From Actinomycetota bacterium (lineage in GTDB: Bacteria > Actinomycetota > Actinomycetes > Propionibacteriales > Nocardioidaceae): a stretch of 10,419 nucleotides of DNA. The position numbers and the translations under genes are program-made. A model generated the notes under the pieces. It was not told the origin of the DNA. It made no database searches and was given only the letters and a program-made list of their open reading frames with translations. Position 1 is the stretch's first letter; each line of letters starts with the position of its first letter. The stretch is from contig WLIH01000043.1 in the NCBI GenBank assembly GCA_009702305.1, forward strand, positions 1-10,419. The letters are read 5' to 3'. This document shows, one piece after another, positions 1-7,290 of this stretch.

Positions 1-911
<911 letters not shown>

Positions 912-916
912 CGGGA

Positions 917-2485
917 GTGACACGGCTGCGCCGGATCCTCGCCCTCGTCGTCGCGACGGGTGCGCTGGTCGCGGCGCCACCGGCTCTCGGCTCCCGCGCC
1001 ACGGCGGTCGAGGACCCGATCCCCACGCCCGACGGTCCGGCCGGCACCCGCACCTCCAAGTCGCTCGTGGTCGGCATCGACGGCGCCGGACTCGCGCAGA
1101 TCCGCTCCGCGGACACGCCTGTCCTGCACGCGCTGATGCGCGGTGGCACCACCTCGCTGGCCTACCGCTACGGCACGGCTCCGGCCGGGCTCACGCAGGA
1201 GGCCGCCACCGTCTCCGGGCCGGGCTGGTCGACGCTGCTGAGCGGCGTGTGGCCCGACAAGCACGGGGTGCGCGACAACACCTTCGAGGGCAAGCGCCTC
1301 GGTGCCTGGCCCGACTACCTGAGCCGAGCCGAGGCGATCGATCCGACGCTGTCGACGTTCGCCGTGGCCGATTGGGACCCGATCGCCACGGCGAGCGCCG
1401 GCGGCCCGATCATCGGCGGTGGCGTCGACGTCCGGATCGGGCTCCGGTCCGACACGGACGGTCGCGGCTACGCCGTCAACGACGAGCGGAGCACCGACGT
1501 CGCAGCCCGCTACCTCGAGTCCCGTGGACCCGACCTGTCCTTCGTCTACCTCGGTCTGGTCGACAGCGTCGGGCACGAGCACGGAGCGGCCTCGGCGGAG
1601 TACGCCGCCGCCCTGGAGACCGTCGACGCCCAGATCGGCCGGCTGCTCGCCGCGATCCGCGCGCGCCCGACGTCTGCCGACGAGGACTGGCAGATCGTCG
1701 TCACCAACGACCACGGCCACACGGCCTCCGGCGGGCACGGCGGCAACACGCTGGCTGAGCGCCAGCAGTTCGTGATCGCGCAGGGCGGAGGGATCGCCGC
1801 CGGGGTGCGTCGCGACGACCTCAACGTCACCGACATCGTGCCGACGGCCTACGCGCACGTCGGGGCGCGACGCGCCTCCGGTCTCGACGGCCTTCCGGTC
1901 GGGACCGTGCGGCCCGACGACTTCGACCGGGTCCGTGGCTCGCTGCGCCCCCGGGTCGACGAGACCGGCATCCCGTCGAGCCGGCTCGGGTGGACCCCGA
2001 CAGCGCCGCCCGGGTGGCGGGTCGACAACTCGCGGATGCCGCAGGGCGGCGTGCGCGAGTGGCGAGGATGGACGTTCGCCACCGATCCGTTCTGGACCTC
2101 GGCGCAGACGTCGCAGGGGCGGGAGAACTTCGTGCGTGCCCGCGGGGTGCTCGCCGTGGCCGACTCCGACGAGTGGGACGACGCCGATCACGGCCCCGGC
2201 CGTTTCGACTCGACGCTCGTGTCGCCGGCGTACGCCGTCGAGCCGGGCGCGGTCGAGCTGAGGTTCCAGACGCACTACCAGCAGGAGGGCGCCCAGCGCG
2301 GCCGAGTGCTGGTGTCCTTCGACGCTCGCGCGCCGCGCTCCGTGGCGACGTACTCCTCGAACGTCTCCGGCCCGCAGCGGCTCACCATCCAGGTGCCCCA
2401 GGGGGCATCCTCGATGCGGGTGCGCTTCCGCTACACCGGCGACAACGACTGGTACTGGGCGCTGGACGACGTCCGGCTCTCGTGA
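917..2485 (+). CDS. Secreted type I phosphodiesterase / nucleotide pyrophosphatase-like protein with C-terminal beta-sandwich domain
   Basis: This 522-residue protein belongs to the alkaline phosphatase superfamily (NPP/type I phosphodiesterase branch), two-zinc enzymes that cleave phosphodiester or pyrophosphate bonds. A Sec-type signal peptide is seen (MTRLRR, then a hydrophobic stretch to about residue 25), so it should act outside the membrane. The full catalytic set is visible: Asp55 in VVGIDGAG, nucleophile Thr106 in GPGWSTLLSG, Asp216 and His220 in LVDSVGHEHG, Asp265-His266 in TNDHGH and His274 in GGHGG. After the catalytic core (about 50-335) comes a linker and a domain at about 365-522 rich in Trp and ending WYWALDDVRL, which resembles MAM-like jelly-roll modules; this is fold inference only. 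The start is GTG at 917, 7 bp after guaA. The true substrate (nucleotide, phospholipid or other) cannot be read from the sequence. Confidence 0.87.
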   Translation: MTRLRRILALVVATGALVAAPPALGSRATAVEDPIPTPDGPAGTRTSKSLVVGIDGAGLAQIRSADTPVLHALMRGGTTSLAYRYGTAPAGLTQEAATVSGPGWSTLLSGVWPDKHGVRDNTFEGKRLGAWPDYLSRAEAIDPTLSTFAVADWDPIATASAGGPIIGGGVDVRIGLRSDTDGRGYAVNDERSTDVAARYLESRGPDLSFVYLGLVDSVGHEHGAASAEYAAALETVDAQIGRLLAAIRARPTSADEDWQIVVTNDHGHTASGGHGGNTLAERQQFVIAQGGGIAAGVRRDDLNVTDIVPTAYAHVGARRASGLDGLPVGTVRPDDFDRVRGSLRPRVDETGIPSSRLGWTPTAPPGWRVDNSRMPQGGVREWRGWTFATDPFWTSAQTSQGRENFVRARGVLAVADSDEWDDADHGPGRFDSTLVSPAYAVEPGAVELRFQTHYQQEGAQRGRVLVSFDARAPRSVATYSSNVSGPQRLTIQVPQGASSMRVRFRYTGDNDWYWALDDVRLS

Positions 2486-2497
2486 GCCGCGGCAGCT

Positions 2498-2510
2498 GAC
2501 TGGACCAGTC
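2498..2510. repeat. Short palindrome after the phosphodiesterase gene
   Basis: GACTGG-A-CCAGTC, 6-bp arms with a one-base centre, 13 bp after the phosphodiesterase stop codon. The one-base centre does not suit an RNA hairpin, so if it is functional it would be a protein site. It may be chance. Confidence 0.3.
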
Positions 2511-2568
2511 CCAGCAGATCTTGCGAATCGCGTGCGTCGCGACGGGGGGATCGTCTACTCTCTTCTTC

Positions 2569-2608
2569 AGAACCGCTGGGGACCCGAGACCCCAGCGGTT
2601 CTGCTTTT
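2569..2608 (+). terminator. Intrinsic terminator after the guaA-phosphodiesterase unit
   Basis: A perfect 13-bp stem, AGAACCGCTGGGG paired with CCCCAGCGGTTCT, closes an 8-base loop and is followed by GC and four Ts. The T run is on the + side only; the opposite strand has GAAGAAGAGAG after the stem, so it should stop rightward transcription and serve the minus-strand LLM gene (ending at 2628) poorly. It sits 84 bp past the phosphodiesterase stop. The rest of the 142-bp gap has no ORF I can support. A TACTCT box at 2556-2561, just before the stem, leaves a small chance of a short independent transcript. Confidence 0.85.
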
Positions 2609-2627
2609 CCCCGAAACCCGGTCCCGT

Positions 2628-3494
2628 TCAGGATCCGAGGGGTGCGATCACGTCGGCGTGGAAGCGCTCCATGCCGTCGATCTTCTGCTCGATCGACGCG
2701 TCGAGGCCGTGGTAGTAGGCCCACGGCATCGTCCAGACGTCGGTGACGCCACCCTCCTCGGCGGCGACGAAGTGCTCGGGCAGGAAGGCGTCCGACAGCG
2801 CGGTGATCACCTTGAAGTCGCCCGTGGCGCCGATCTCCGCGCGGATCTCGGCCAGCCGGGCGGCGTAGCCCGTCGCCTCGGCGATCGTGTAGATGTCGCC
2901 CATCCATCCCTGGTGGCGGGCGGCGCGGGCGTAGGCGACCTCCGAGAGGCCGCCGACATAGATCGGGATGTCGACGCTCGGGGTCGGCTCCATGACCAGG
3001 CGCGGCGCGGTGTAGAAGTCGCCCTCGAACTCGGTCCACCCGGGCTGCCACAGCGCCTTGATCAGGGCGAGACCCTCGTCGGTCCGCTTGCCACGCGTGC
3101 GGAACTCCTGCTCGAGCAGCTCGAACTCCTCGCGGCACCAGCCGACGCCGATGCCCAGCGCCACGCGGTTGTTCGAGAGGACCGCGGCGGTGCCGACTGC
3201 CTTGGCGACGGAGTACGGGCTGCGCAGGGGAGAGACGTAGACCGAGGTGAAGAACTCCAGTCGGGACGTGACCGCGGCGAGGTGTCCGATCAGGACCCAC
3301 GGGTCGGGCCAGGGAGCGGAGAAGTCCCAGCGTCGCTTACCGTCCGGGGTGTACGGGTAGGGCGTCGCCAGCTCCTCGATGTCGACCACGTGGTCGGGCA
3401 CCGCGAGGGCGTGGTAGCCGAGCTGGTCGGCTGCGACCGCGATCGGGGCGAGCTGGTCGACGGGCAGGAAGGCGGTACTGATCGAGAAGCGCAC
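2628..3494 (-). CDS. LLM class F420-dependent oxidoreductase (luciferase-like monooxygenase fold)
   Basis: The 288-residue product has the TIM-barrel bacterial luciferase-like fold of enzymes that use reduced coenzyme F420 (less often FMN) for hydride transfer or monooxygenation. Visible family marks are the N-terminal MRFSISTAFLPVDQL, AVPDHVV near residues 31-37, SPLRSPYSVAKAVGTAAVLS at 88-107, the signature LGIGVGWCREEF at 113-124, RGKRTDEGLALIKALW at 134-149 and IPIYVGG at 176-182. Length is normal for the family. The start is GTG at 3494; no Shine-Dalgarno precedes it, but a TAGGCT box ends 6 nt before, so the mRNA is probably leaderless. It is divergent from the VOC gene and shares a palindromic operator with it. 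The FbiC gene in the same window would supply the cofactor precursor. F420 dependence is inferred from subfamily resemblance; the substrate is unknown. Confidence 0.88.
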   Translation of the reverse strand: MRFSISTAFLPVDQLAPIAVAADQLGYHALAVPDHVVDIEELATPYPYTPDGKRRWDFSAPWPDPWVLIGHLAAVTSRLEFFTSVYVSPLRSPYSVAKAVGTAAVLSNNRVALGIGVGWCREEFELLEQEFRTRGKRTDEGLALIKALWQPGWTEFEGDFYTAPRLVMEPTPSVDIPIYVGGLSEVAYARAARHQGWMGDIYTIAEATGYAARLAEIRAEIGATGDFKVITALSDAFLPEHFVAAEEGGVTDVWTMPWAYYHGLDASIEQKIDGMERFHADVIAPLGS

Positions 3495-3500
3495 CCGCGC

Positions 3501-3529
3501 AGCCTAGGGTCGATCGGCAAGAACTGGAA
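3501..3529 (-). promoter_or_regulatory. Leaderless promoter of the LLM oxidoreductase gene
   Basis: On the minus strand TTCCAG (3529-3524) and TAGGCT (3506-3501) are 17 bp apart, a typical primary sigma factor arrangement. The predicted transcription start falls at or next to the GTG at 3494, so the GTG would be at the mRNA 5' end. The -35 box lies inside the operator palindrome, which fits repression by steric block. Confidence 0.6.
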
Positions 3530-3545
3530 CACGTTCCACTTCTTG
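3518..3545. promoter_or_regulatory. 28-bp palindromic operator, KstR-like core, between divergent LLM and VOC genes
   Basis: The two 13-base arms match at 12 of 13 positions around a 2-bp centre (CAAGAA outermost on the left, TTCTTG on the right; the single arm mismatch is at 3524/3539). The core at 3525-3538 is TGGAACACGTTCCA, which fits the published KstR consensus TNNAACNNGTTNNA at every fixed position. KstR is the TetR-family repressor of steroid and cholesterol catabolism in actinobacteria. The palindrome centre is about 37 bp from the LLM start and 33 bp from the VOC start, so one bound dimer could block both promoters. No KstR gene is in the window, and other TetR-family repressors can have similar AAC-NN-GTT cores. 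Confidence 0.75.
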
Positions 3546-3552
3546 CGAGGGG

Positions 3553-3558
3553 TACGGT
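3553..3558 (+). promoter_or_regulatory. -10 box of the VOC gene, probable leaderless promoter
   Basis: TACGGT fits the TANNNT -10 pattern and ends 6 nt before the ATG at 3565, mirroring the LLM side. The matching -35 region (about 3530-3535, CACGTT) is weak and lies within the palindrome. No Shine-Dalgarno is seen between the box and the ATG. Confidence 0.5.
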
Positions 3559-3564
3559 CAGCGG

Positions 3565-3963
3565 ATGATGCGCGCGCTGCACCACCTGGACCTGTGGGTG
3601 GGCGACCCGGTGGTCGCCGCGGACGAGTGGGGGTGGCTGCTGGGCGAGATCGGCTGGGAGGTCGACCTCGACCAGCGCTCCTGGCTGCACCCCGACGGGA
3701 CCTACGTCTTCCTCGAGCATTCGGCCGACCAGAGCGACGAGCCCTACGACCGGTTGCGATCGGGGGTCAACCACCTGGCCCTCACGGTCGAGTCGCGCCA
3801 CCTGCTCGACCGGATCCGCGCCGAGTCGACCGCCCACGGCTGGCACGAGCTCTTCGCGGACCGCTACCCGCACGCCGGCGGCGACGCCCACACGGCGCTC
3901 TACCTGGAGAACTCCGAAGGGTTCGAGGTGGAGCTGGTCGTGGAGCAGTCGCCGCCGGACTGA
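3565..3963 (+). CDS. VOC family (glyoxalase/dioxygenase-fold) protein
   Basis: This 132-residue protein is one vicinal-oxygen-chelate unit of two beta-alpha-beta-beta-beta modules, the fold of glyoxalase I, extradiol dioxygenases and bleomycin-resistance proteins. The four positions expected to hold the metal are acidic or histidine: His7 in HHLDLWV, Glu51 in VFLEHS, His70 in VNHLALTV and Glu121 in GFEVELV. A functional metal site is therefore likely, as in lactoylglutathione lyase-type enzymes rather than a metal-free binding protein. ATG at 3565 is preferred over the ATG one codon later because it sits 6 nt after the -10 box. It is divergent from and probably co-regulated with the LLM gene. 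Its substrate cannot be told. It ends 12 bp from the convergent GPGG gene, with no terminator visible between them. Confidence 0.85.
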   Translation: MMRALHHLDLWVGDPVVAADEWGWLLGEIGWEVDLDQRSWLHPDGTYVFLEHSADQSDEPYDRLRSGVNHLALTVESRHLLDRIRAESTAHGWHELFADRYPHAGGDAHTALYLENSEGFEVELVVEQSPPD

Positions 3964-3975
3964 GCGTGGTGGTGC

Positions 3976-4122
3976 CTACTTGTTGAAGATGCTGTAGCCA
4001 CCGGGGCCGACGGCCAAGCCGACGATGATCAACACGATGCCCCACAGGGTCTCGCCCTTGAAGAGCTGGAAGATGCCAGCGACGACCAGGATGACGGCCA
4101 GGATCCAGAGCAGAAAGCCCAT
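3976..4122 (-). CDS. GPGG-motif small membrane protein, 48 aa
   Basis: A short minus-strand gene reads from ATG at 4122 to TAG at 3976. The product begins MGFLLWILAVILVVAGIF, has a short loop FKGETLW, a second hydrophobic segment GIVLIIVGLAV and ends GPGGYSIFNK. It is thus a two-helix membrane hairpin with the C-terminal GPGG motif that names a family of tiny actinobacterial membrane proteins. The start is well supported by AAGGAGG 8 nt upstream, one of the best ribosome binding sites in the window. It follows the DUF5709 gene by 67 bp, a gap that holds a possible promoter of its own. The function of the family is unknown to me. Gene finders with a length cut-off could miss it. Confidence 0.88.
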   Translation of the reverse strand: MGFLLWILAVILVVAGIFQLFKGETLWGIVLIIVGLAVGPGGYSIFNK

Positions 4123-4130
4123 CGTGTATT

Positions 4131-4137
4131 CCTCCTT
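4131..4137 (-). promoter_or_regulatory. Strong ribosome binding site of the GPGG gene
   Basis: AAGGAGG, 8 nt before ATG 4122 on the minus strand. It fixes the start of the 48-aa gene and argues that the short frame is translated. Confidence 0.85.
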
Positions 4138-4165
4138 GATATGAGGCCCGACGGTGGGCCCGGAG

Positions 4166-4179
4166 GTTGGATACCCAAC
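4166..4179 (-). promoter_or_regulatory. Possible promoter with GGGTAT box inside a small palindrome, upstream of the GPGG gene
   Basis: The palindrome GTTGG-4 nt-CCAAC contains, on the minus strand, GGGTAT (4176-4171). GGGTAT is the -10 form used by actinobacterial stress sigma factors of the SigB/SigF type. Transcription would start about 40 nt before the ATG, leaving room for the Shine-Dalgarno site. I find no convincing GTTT-like -35 at the proper distance, so the sigma factor assignment is weak. The palindrome could also be a mere hairpin in the message. Confidence 0.3.
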
Positions 4180-4189
4180 TGTTCGCGTC

Positions 4190-4654
4190 TCACTCCTCGG
4201 CGACGATGTGGACTGCGGCCTCCTCGGCGCTGGCCGCAGCGCCGTCGATCCCGACGTCGGTGCCGACCAGGGTCGCCTCGGTGTCCTCGCTCTGGCCCTG
4301 GTCCGGATCGACCAGTCGGCCGGCGCGCACGTCGCCCACCTCGCCGTCGTCGAGGTCCTCGCCCTCGCTCGCTGCGACGTCGTACGGATCCGGCTCGGGC
4401 ACCTCCTGGGCCAGGCGCTGGTCGAGGCTCTCGCCCGTGGCCTCCTCGTAGGGCGTGTTGCCGAAACCCTGTGCGGCGGAGTAACCCTCGCGGGGGGAGT
4501 ACCCCCGGTCCAGCTCGTCCTCGACGTCGCCCCCCTCCAAGGTGTCCGCCGGCGTCAGCTGGTCCTCGTCGTCGACGCTGTAGCCGTCGTAGATCTCCGC
4601 GTCGCCCTGGTCGCCCTGGTCGCCGATCGGCTGGTCCGAGTTGTCAGCAGTCAT
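4190..4654 (-). CDS. DUF5709-family acidic protein of unknown function
   Basis: The product (154 residues from the ATG at 4654) is strongly acidic, rich in Asp, Glu, Gly and Gln, with no membrane segment or signal peptide, and is likely disordered over much of its length. It resembles the actinobacterial DUF5709 family, as judged from the block DEDQLTPADTLEGGDVEDEL, then DRGYSPREGYSAA, then PYEEATGESLDQRLAQEVPEP. The N-terminus carries a GDQGDQGD repeat. The start is uncertain: the frame also opens at a TTG at 4666, but ATG 4654 gives the cleaner N-terminus (MTADNSDQ); neither has a good Shine-Dalgarno. It is 57 bp downstream of fbiC on the same strand, so read-through from fbiC is possible. 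No function is known to me. Confidence 0.8.
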   Translation of the reverse strand: MTADNSDQPIGDQGDQGDAEIYDGYSVDDEDQLTPADTLEGGDVEDELDRGYSPREGYSAAQGFGNTPYEEATGESLDQRLAQEVPEPDPYDVAASEGEDLDDGEVGDVRAGRLVDPDQGQSEDTEATLVGTDVGIDGAAASAEEAAVHIVAEE

Positions 4655-4711
4655 GGCGCCAGCCAAGCACGGCGTCCAAGCGCGCCATCGAAGCAGGATC
4701 AGGGGGGAGGA

Positions 4712-7225
4712 TCAGGCGCGGCCGGCGTACGTCGTGGTGCGCTCGACGACCGGACGTCCGATGCCGGCGCCGATCTCGACGAGCTCCTCGACCGTCTTGG
4801 CCGAGCCGTGCTCGGAGCCGGCCATCCGCGAGATGGTCTCCTCCATCAGCGTGCCACCGACGTCGTTGGCGCCGGCGCGCAGCATCGCGCGGGTGCCGTC
4901 GACGCCGAGCTTGACCCAGGACGTCTGGATGTTGGGGATCCGGCCGTGCAGGAGGATGCGCGCCATCGCGTGGACGGCGAGGTTGTCGCGCATCGACGGT
5001 CCGGGCCGGGCCACGCCGGCGAGGTAGATCGGCGCGCTGGTGTGGATGAAGGGCAGCGGCACGAACTCCGTGAAGCCGCCGGTCTCGTCCTGGATCCGGG
5101 AGAGCACCCGCAGATGGCCGACCCAGTGCCGGGGGTTGTCGACGTGGCCGTACATCATCGTCGACGTGGTCGGGATGCCGACCCGGTGCGCCGTCGTCAC
5201 GATCTCGATCCAGGTGCGCGCCGGCAGCTTGCCCTTGGTCAGCACCCAGCGGACCTCGTCGTCGAGGATCTCCGCGGCCGTGCCGGGCAGCGAGCCCAGT
5301 CCGGCCTCGCGGGCTTTGATCAGGAAGTCCTCGATCGAGAGCCCGGTGCGCGCCGTGCCGTTGACGATCTCCATGGGGGAGAAGGCGTGCACGTGCATCT
5401 GCGGCACCCGCTGCTTGACCGCGCTCACGAGGTCGAAGTACGCAGTCGCCGGCAGCTCCGGGTCGATGCCGCCCTGCATGCAGACCTCGGTCGCACCCAG
5501 GTCCCACGCCTCCTCGGCGCGGTCGGCCACCTCGTCGAGCGAGAGCGAGTAGGCGTCGGCGTCGGTGCGGCGCTGGGCGAAGGCGCAGAAGCGGCAGCCG
5601 ACGTAACAGACGTTGGTGAAGTTGATGTTGCGGTTGACGACGTAGGTGACGTCGTCGCCCACCGTCTCGCGCCGCAGCTCGTCGGCGAGCCGGCAGACCT
5701 CGCGCAGCAGGTCGCCCTCGGCGGTCATCAGCGTGAGGGCGTGCTCGTCGGAGAGCTGACCCGGGTCGGCCTCGGCAGCGGCCAGCGCGGCCTTGCCCTC
5801 GGCGTCGAGGTGGTGGCCGATGCCCGTGGAGGCGCCGGTCGTCAGCGAGGCCTCGCGGACCGCGTCCCAGTCGCCGTAGACGTCGGCGAAGTCGGAGCGC
5901 CGGTCGTCGGTGCGTCCCTCGCTGTCGACCGCTGCGTGGAGGTCGGTGCGCCCGACGCTCGCGAAGCCGCCGTCCGGCTCCTGCCACGGCAGCCCCGAGG
6001 GGCGTACGCCCGGACGGGCCAGGCCGTCGTCGGTCGCCAAGGCGGCCACGTGTCCGGATACCCGCGGGTCCAGCCAGGGCTCGCCCGCGCGGACGTACTC
6101 CGGGTGCACCGTGAGCCGCGCCCGGAGCTCGAAGCCGCACTGGGCGGTGACCTCGGTGAGTCGCTCGAGCGAGGGCCAGGGCCGCTCGGGGTTGACGTGG
6201 TCGGGCGTCAGCGGCGACACGCCGCCCCAGTCGTCGACCCCGGCCTCCAGCAGCGCCCGGCACTCGGCCAGGTCCACCAGGTTGGGCGGGGCCTGGATGC
6301 GGGCCTTGGGGCCGAGCACGATCCGGGTGACCGCGATCGTGGCGCGATACTCGTCGAGGTCGAGGTCGTCGCTGTGCCGCATCGCGGTGTCGGGCTTGGC
6401 GCGGAAGTTCTGCACGATCACCTCCTGCACGGAGCTGAACTGCTGCGAGACGGCGCGCAGCGCGAAGATCGTCTCCGCCCGCTCGGCGAGGGTCTCGCCG
6501 ATCCCGACCAGCAGGCCGGTGGTGAAGGGGATCGAGAGCCGCCCGGCGTCCTCGAGCACCCGCAGCCGCACGGCCGGGTCCTTGTCCGGGGAGCCGTAGT
6601 GGGCCTCGCCCTTGGTCTCGAAGAGACGGCGCGAGGTGGTCTCGAGCATCATGCCCATCGACGGCGAGACCGGCTTGAGGCGGTTCATCTCCTCCCAGGT
6701 CATGACACCGGGGTTGAGGTGGGGGAGCAGCCCCGTCTCCTCCAGCACCCGCACGGCCATCGCGCGGACGTAGGCCAGCGTCGAGTCGTAGCCCTGCTCG
6801 TCGAGCCACTGCTGCGCCTCGGGCCACCGATCCTCGGGACGGTCGCCCAGGGTGAAGAGCGCCTCCAGGCAGCCGAGCTCGGCGCCCTGCGTCGCGATCT
6901 CGAGGATCTCGTCGGGGGAGAGGTACATCGCGTGACCGGCGCGGGCGAGCTGGCCCGGGCTCTCGACGAACGTGCAGTAGTGGCACCGGTCGCGGCAGAG
7001 CTTGGTGACGGGGATGAAGACCTTGGGGGAGTAGGTCACGATCCCGGGACGCCCGGCAGCCACCAGGCCGGCGTCGCGGACCCGCGCCGCGACGACGCTC
7101 AGCCGGTCGAGGTCCTCGCCGCGAGCCGCCAGCAGCACGCTCGCCTCGGCCAGGTCGAGCGCGGCCCCGCGCTCCGCGCGCGCCAGGGCGCGGCGTACCT
7201 GCTGGGGGGTGGGCGACTCGCTCAT
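4712..7225 (-). CDS. fbiC: Fused Fo synthase (7,8-didemethyl-8-hydroxy-5-deazariboflavin synthase), CofG-CofH fusion
   Basis: FbiC joins a tyrosine-derived fragment to 5-amino-6-ribitylamino-uracil through two radical-SAM reactions, giving Fo, the deazaflavin chromophore of coenzyme F420. The 837-residue protein carries both modules. The N-terminal CofG-like half has the iron-sulfur motif CRDRCHYC (Cys77, Cys81, Cys84), with GDRPED at 127-132 and [10 protein letters not shown] at 171-180. The C-terminal CofH-like half begins near residue 500 and has CYVGCRFC (Cys540, Cys544, Cys547) preceded by NRNINFTNV, with [10 protein letters not shown] and [13 protein letters not shown] further on. About 120 residues between them form the usual linker. 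Length matches other actinobacterial fused enzymes. ATG 7225 has no clear Shine-Dalgarno but follows a TAGCCT box by 6 nt, suggesting a leaderless message. Both clusters are intact, so it should be active. Confidence 0.96.
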   Translation of the reverse strand: MSESPTPQQVRRALARAERGAALDLAEASVLLAARGEDLDRLSVVAARVRDAGLVAAGRPGIVTYSPKVFIPVTKLCRDRCHYCTFVESPGQLARAGHAMYLSPDEILEIATQGAELGCLEALFTLGDRPEDRWPEAQQWLDEQGYDSTLAYVRAMAVRVLEETGLLPHLNPGVMTWEEMNRLKPVSPSMGMMLETTSRRLFETKGEAHYGSPDKDPAVRLRVLEDAGRLSIPFTTGLLVGIGETLAERAETIFALRAVSQQFSSVQEVIVQNFRAKPDTAMRHSDDLDLDEYRATIAVTRIVLGPKARIQAPPNLVDLAECRALLEAGVDDWGGVSPLTPDHVNPERPWPSLERLTEVTAQCGFELRARLTVHPEYVRAGEPWLDPRVSGHVAALATDDGLARPGVRPSGLPWQEPDGGFASVGRTDLHAAVDSEGRTDDRRSDFADVYGDWDAVREASLTTGASTGIGHHLDAEGKAALAAAEADPGQLSDEHALTLMTAEGDLLREVCRLADELRRETVGDDVTYVVNRNINFTNVCYVGCRFCAFAQRRTDADAYSLSLDEVADRAEEAWDLGATEVCMQGGIDPELPATAYFDLVSAVKQRVPQMHVHAFSPMEIVNGTARTGLSIEDFLIKAREAGLGSLPGTAAEILDDEVRWVLTKGKLPARTWIEIVTTAHRVGIPTTSTMMYGHVDNPRHWVGHLRVLSRIQDETGGFTEFVPLPFIHTSAPIYLAGVARPGPSMRDNLAVHAMARILLHGRIPNIQTSWVKLGVDGTRAMLRAGANDVGGTLMEETISRMAGSEHGSAKTVEELVEIGAGIGRPVVERTTTYAGRA

Positions 7226-7231
7226 CAGGTC

Positions 7232-7237
7232 AGGCTA
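7232..7237 (-). promoter_or_regulatory. -10 box of fbiC, probable leaderless promoter
   Basis: TAGCCT on the minus strand ends 6 nt before the fbiC ATG, the same geometry as at the LLM and VOC genes. The -35 position would fall in the loop of the hairpin at 7244-7272 and does not resemble TTGACA, so basal activity may be low. Confidence 0.5.
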
Positions 7238-7243
7238 ACCGCG

Positions 7244-7272
7244 GGTGGGCCGGGGGGATTCCCCGGCCCACC
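7244..7272. terminator. GC-rich hairpin between the MMPL gene and fbiC
   Basis: GGTGGGCCGGGG and CCCCGGCCCACC form a perfect 12-bp stem with a 5-base loop. It begins 18 bp after the MMPL stop and ends just before the fbiC -10 box. No T run follows on either strand, so it is not a classical intrinsic terminator; U-less hairpin terminators have been proposed for actinobacteria. It may end the MMPL transcript and isolate fbiC. Confidence 0.5.
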
Positions 7273-7290
7273 GCGTGGTACGTCGTGCGC

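Noticed and set aside
2569..2602. The long stem considered as part of a tRNA or a conserved structured RNA
   Set aside because: No cloverleaf or second conserved arm can be drawn, and the perfect stem followed by a T run is fully explained as a terminator.
3525..3538. The palindrome considered as the site of the TetR regulator at 9518-10141
   Set aside because: No similar AAC-NN-GTT palindrome occurs around that regulator's own gene or the MMPL gene, where an autoregulated TetR would be expected to bind.
2532..3986. A 484-codon + strand frame across the LLM and VOC genes
   Set aside because: It is antisense to the clear LLM protein and out of frame with the VOC protein, has no domain, and its start lies before a strong terminator.
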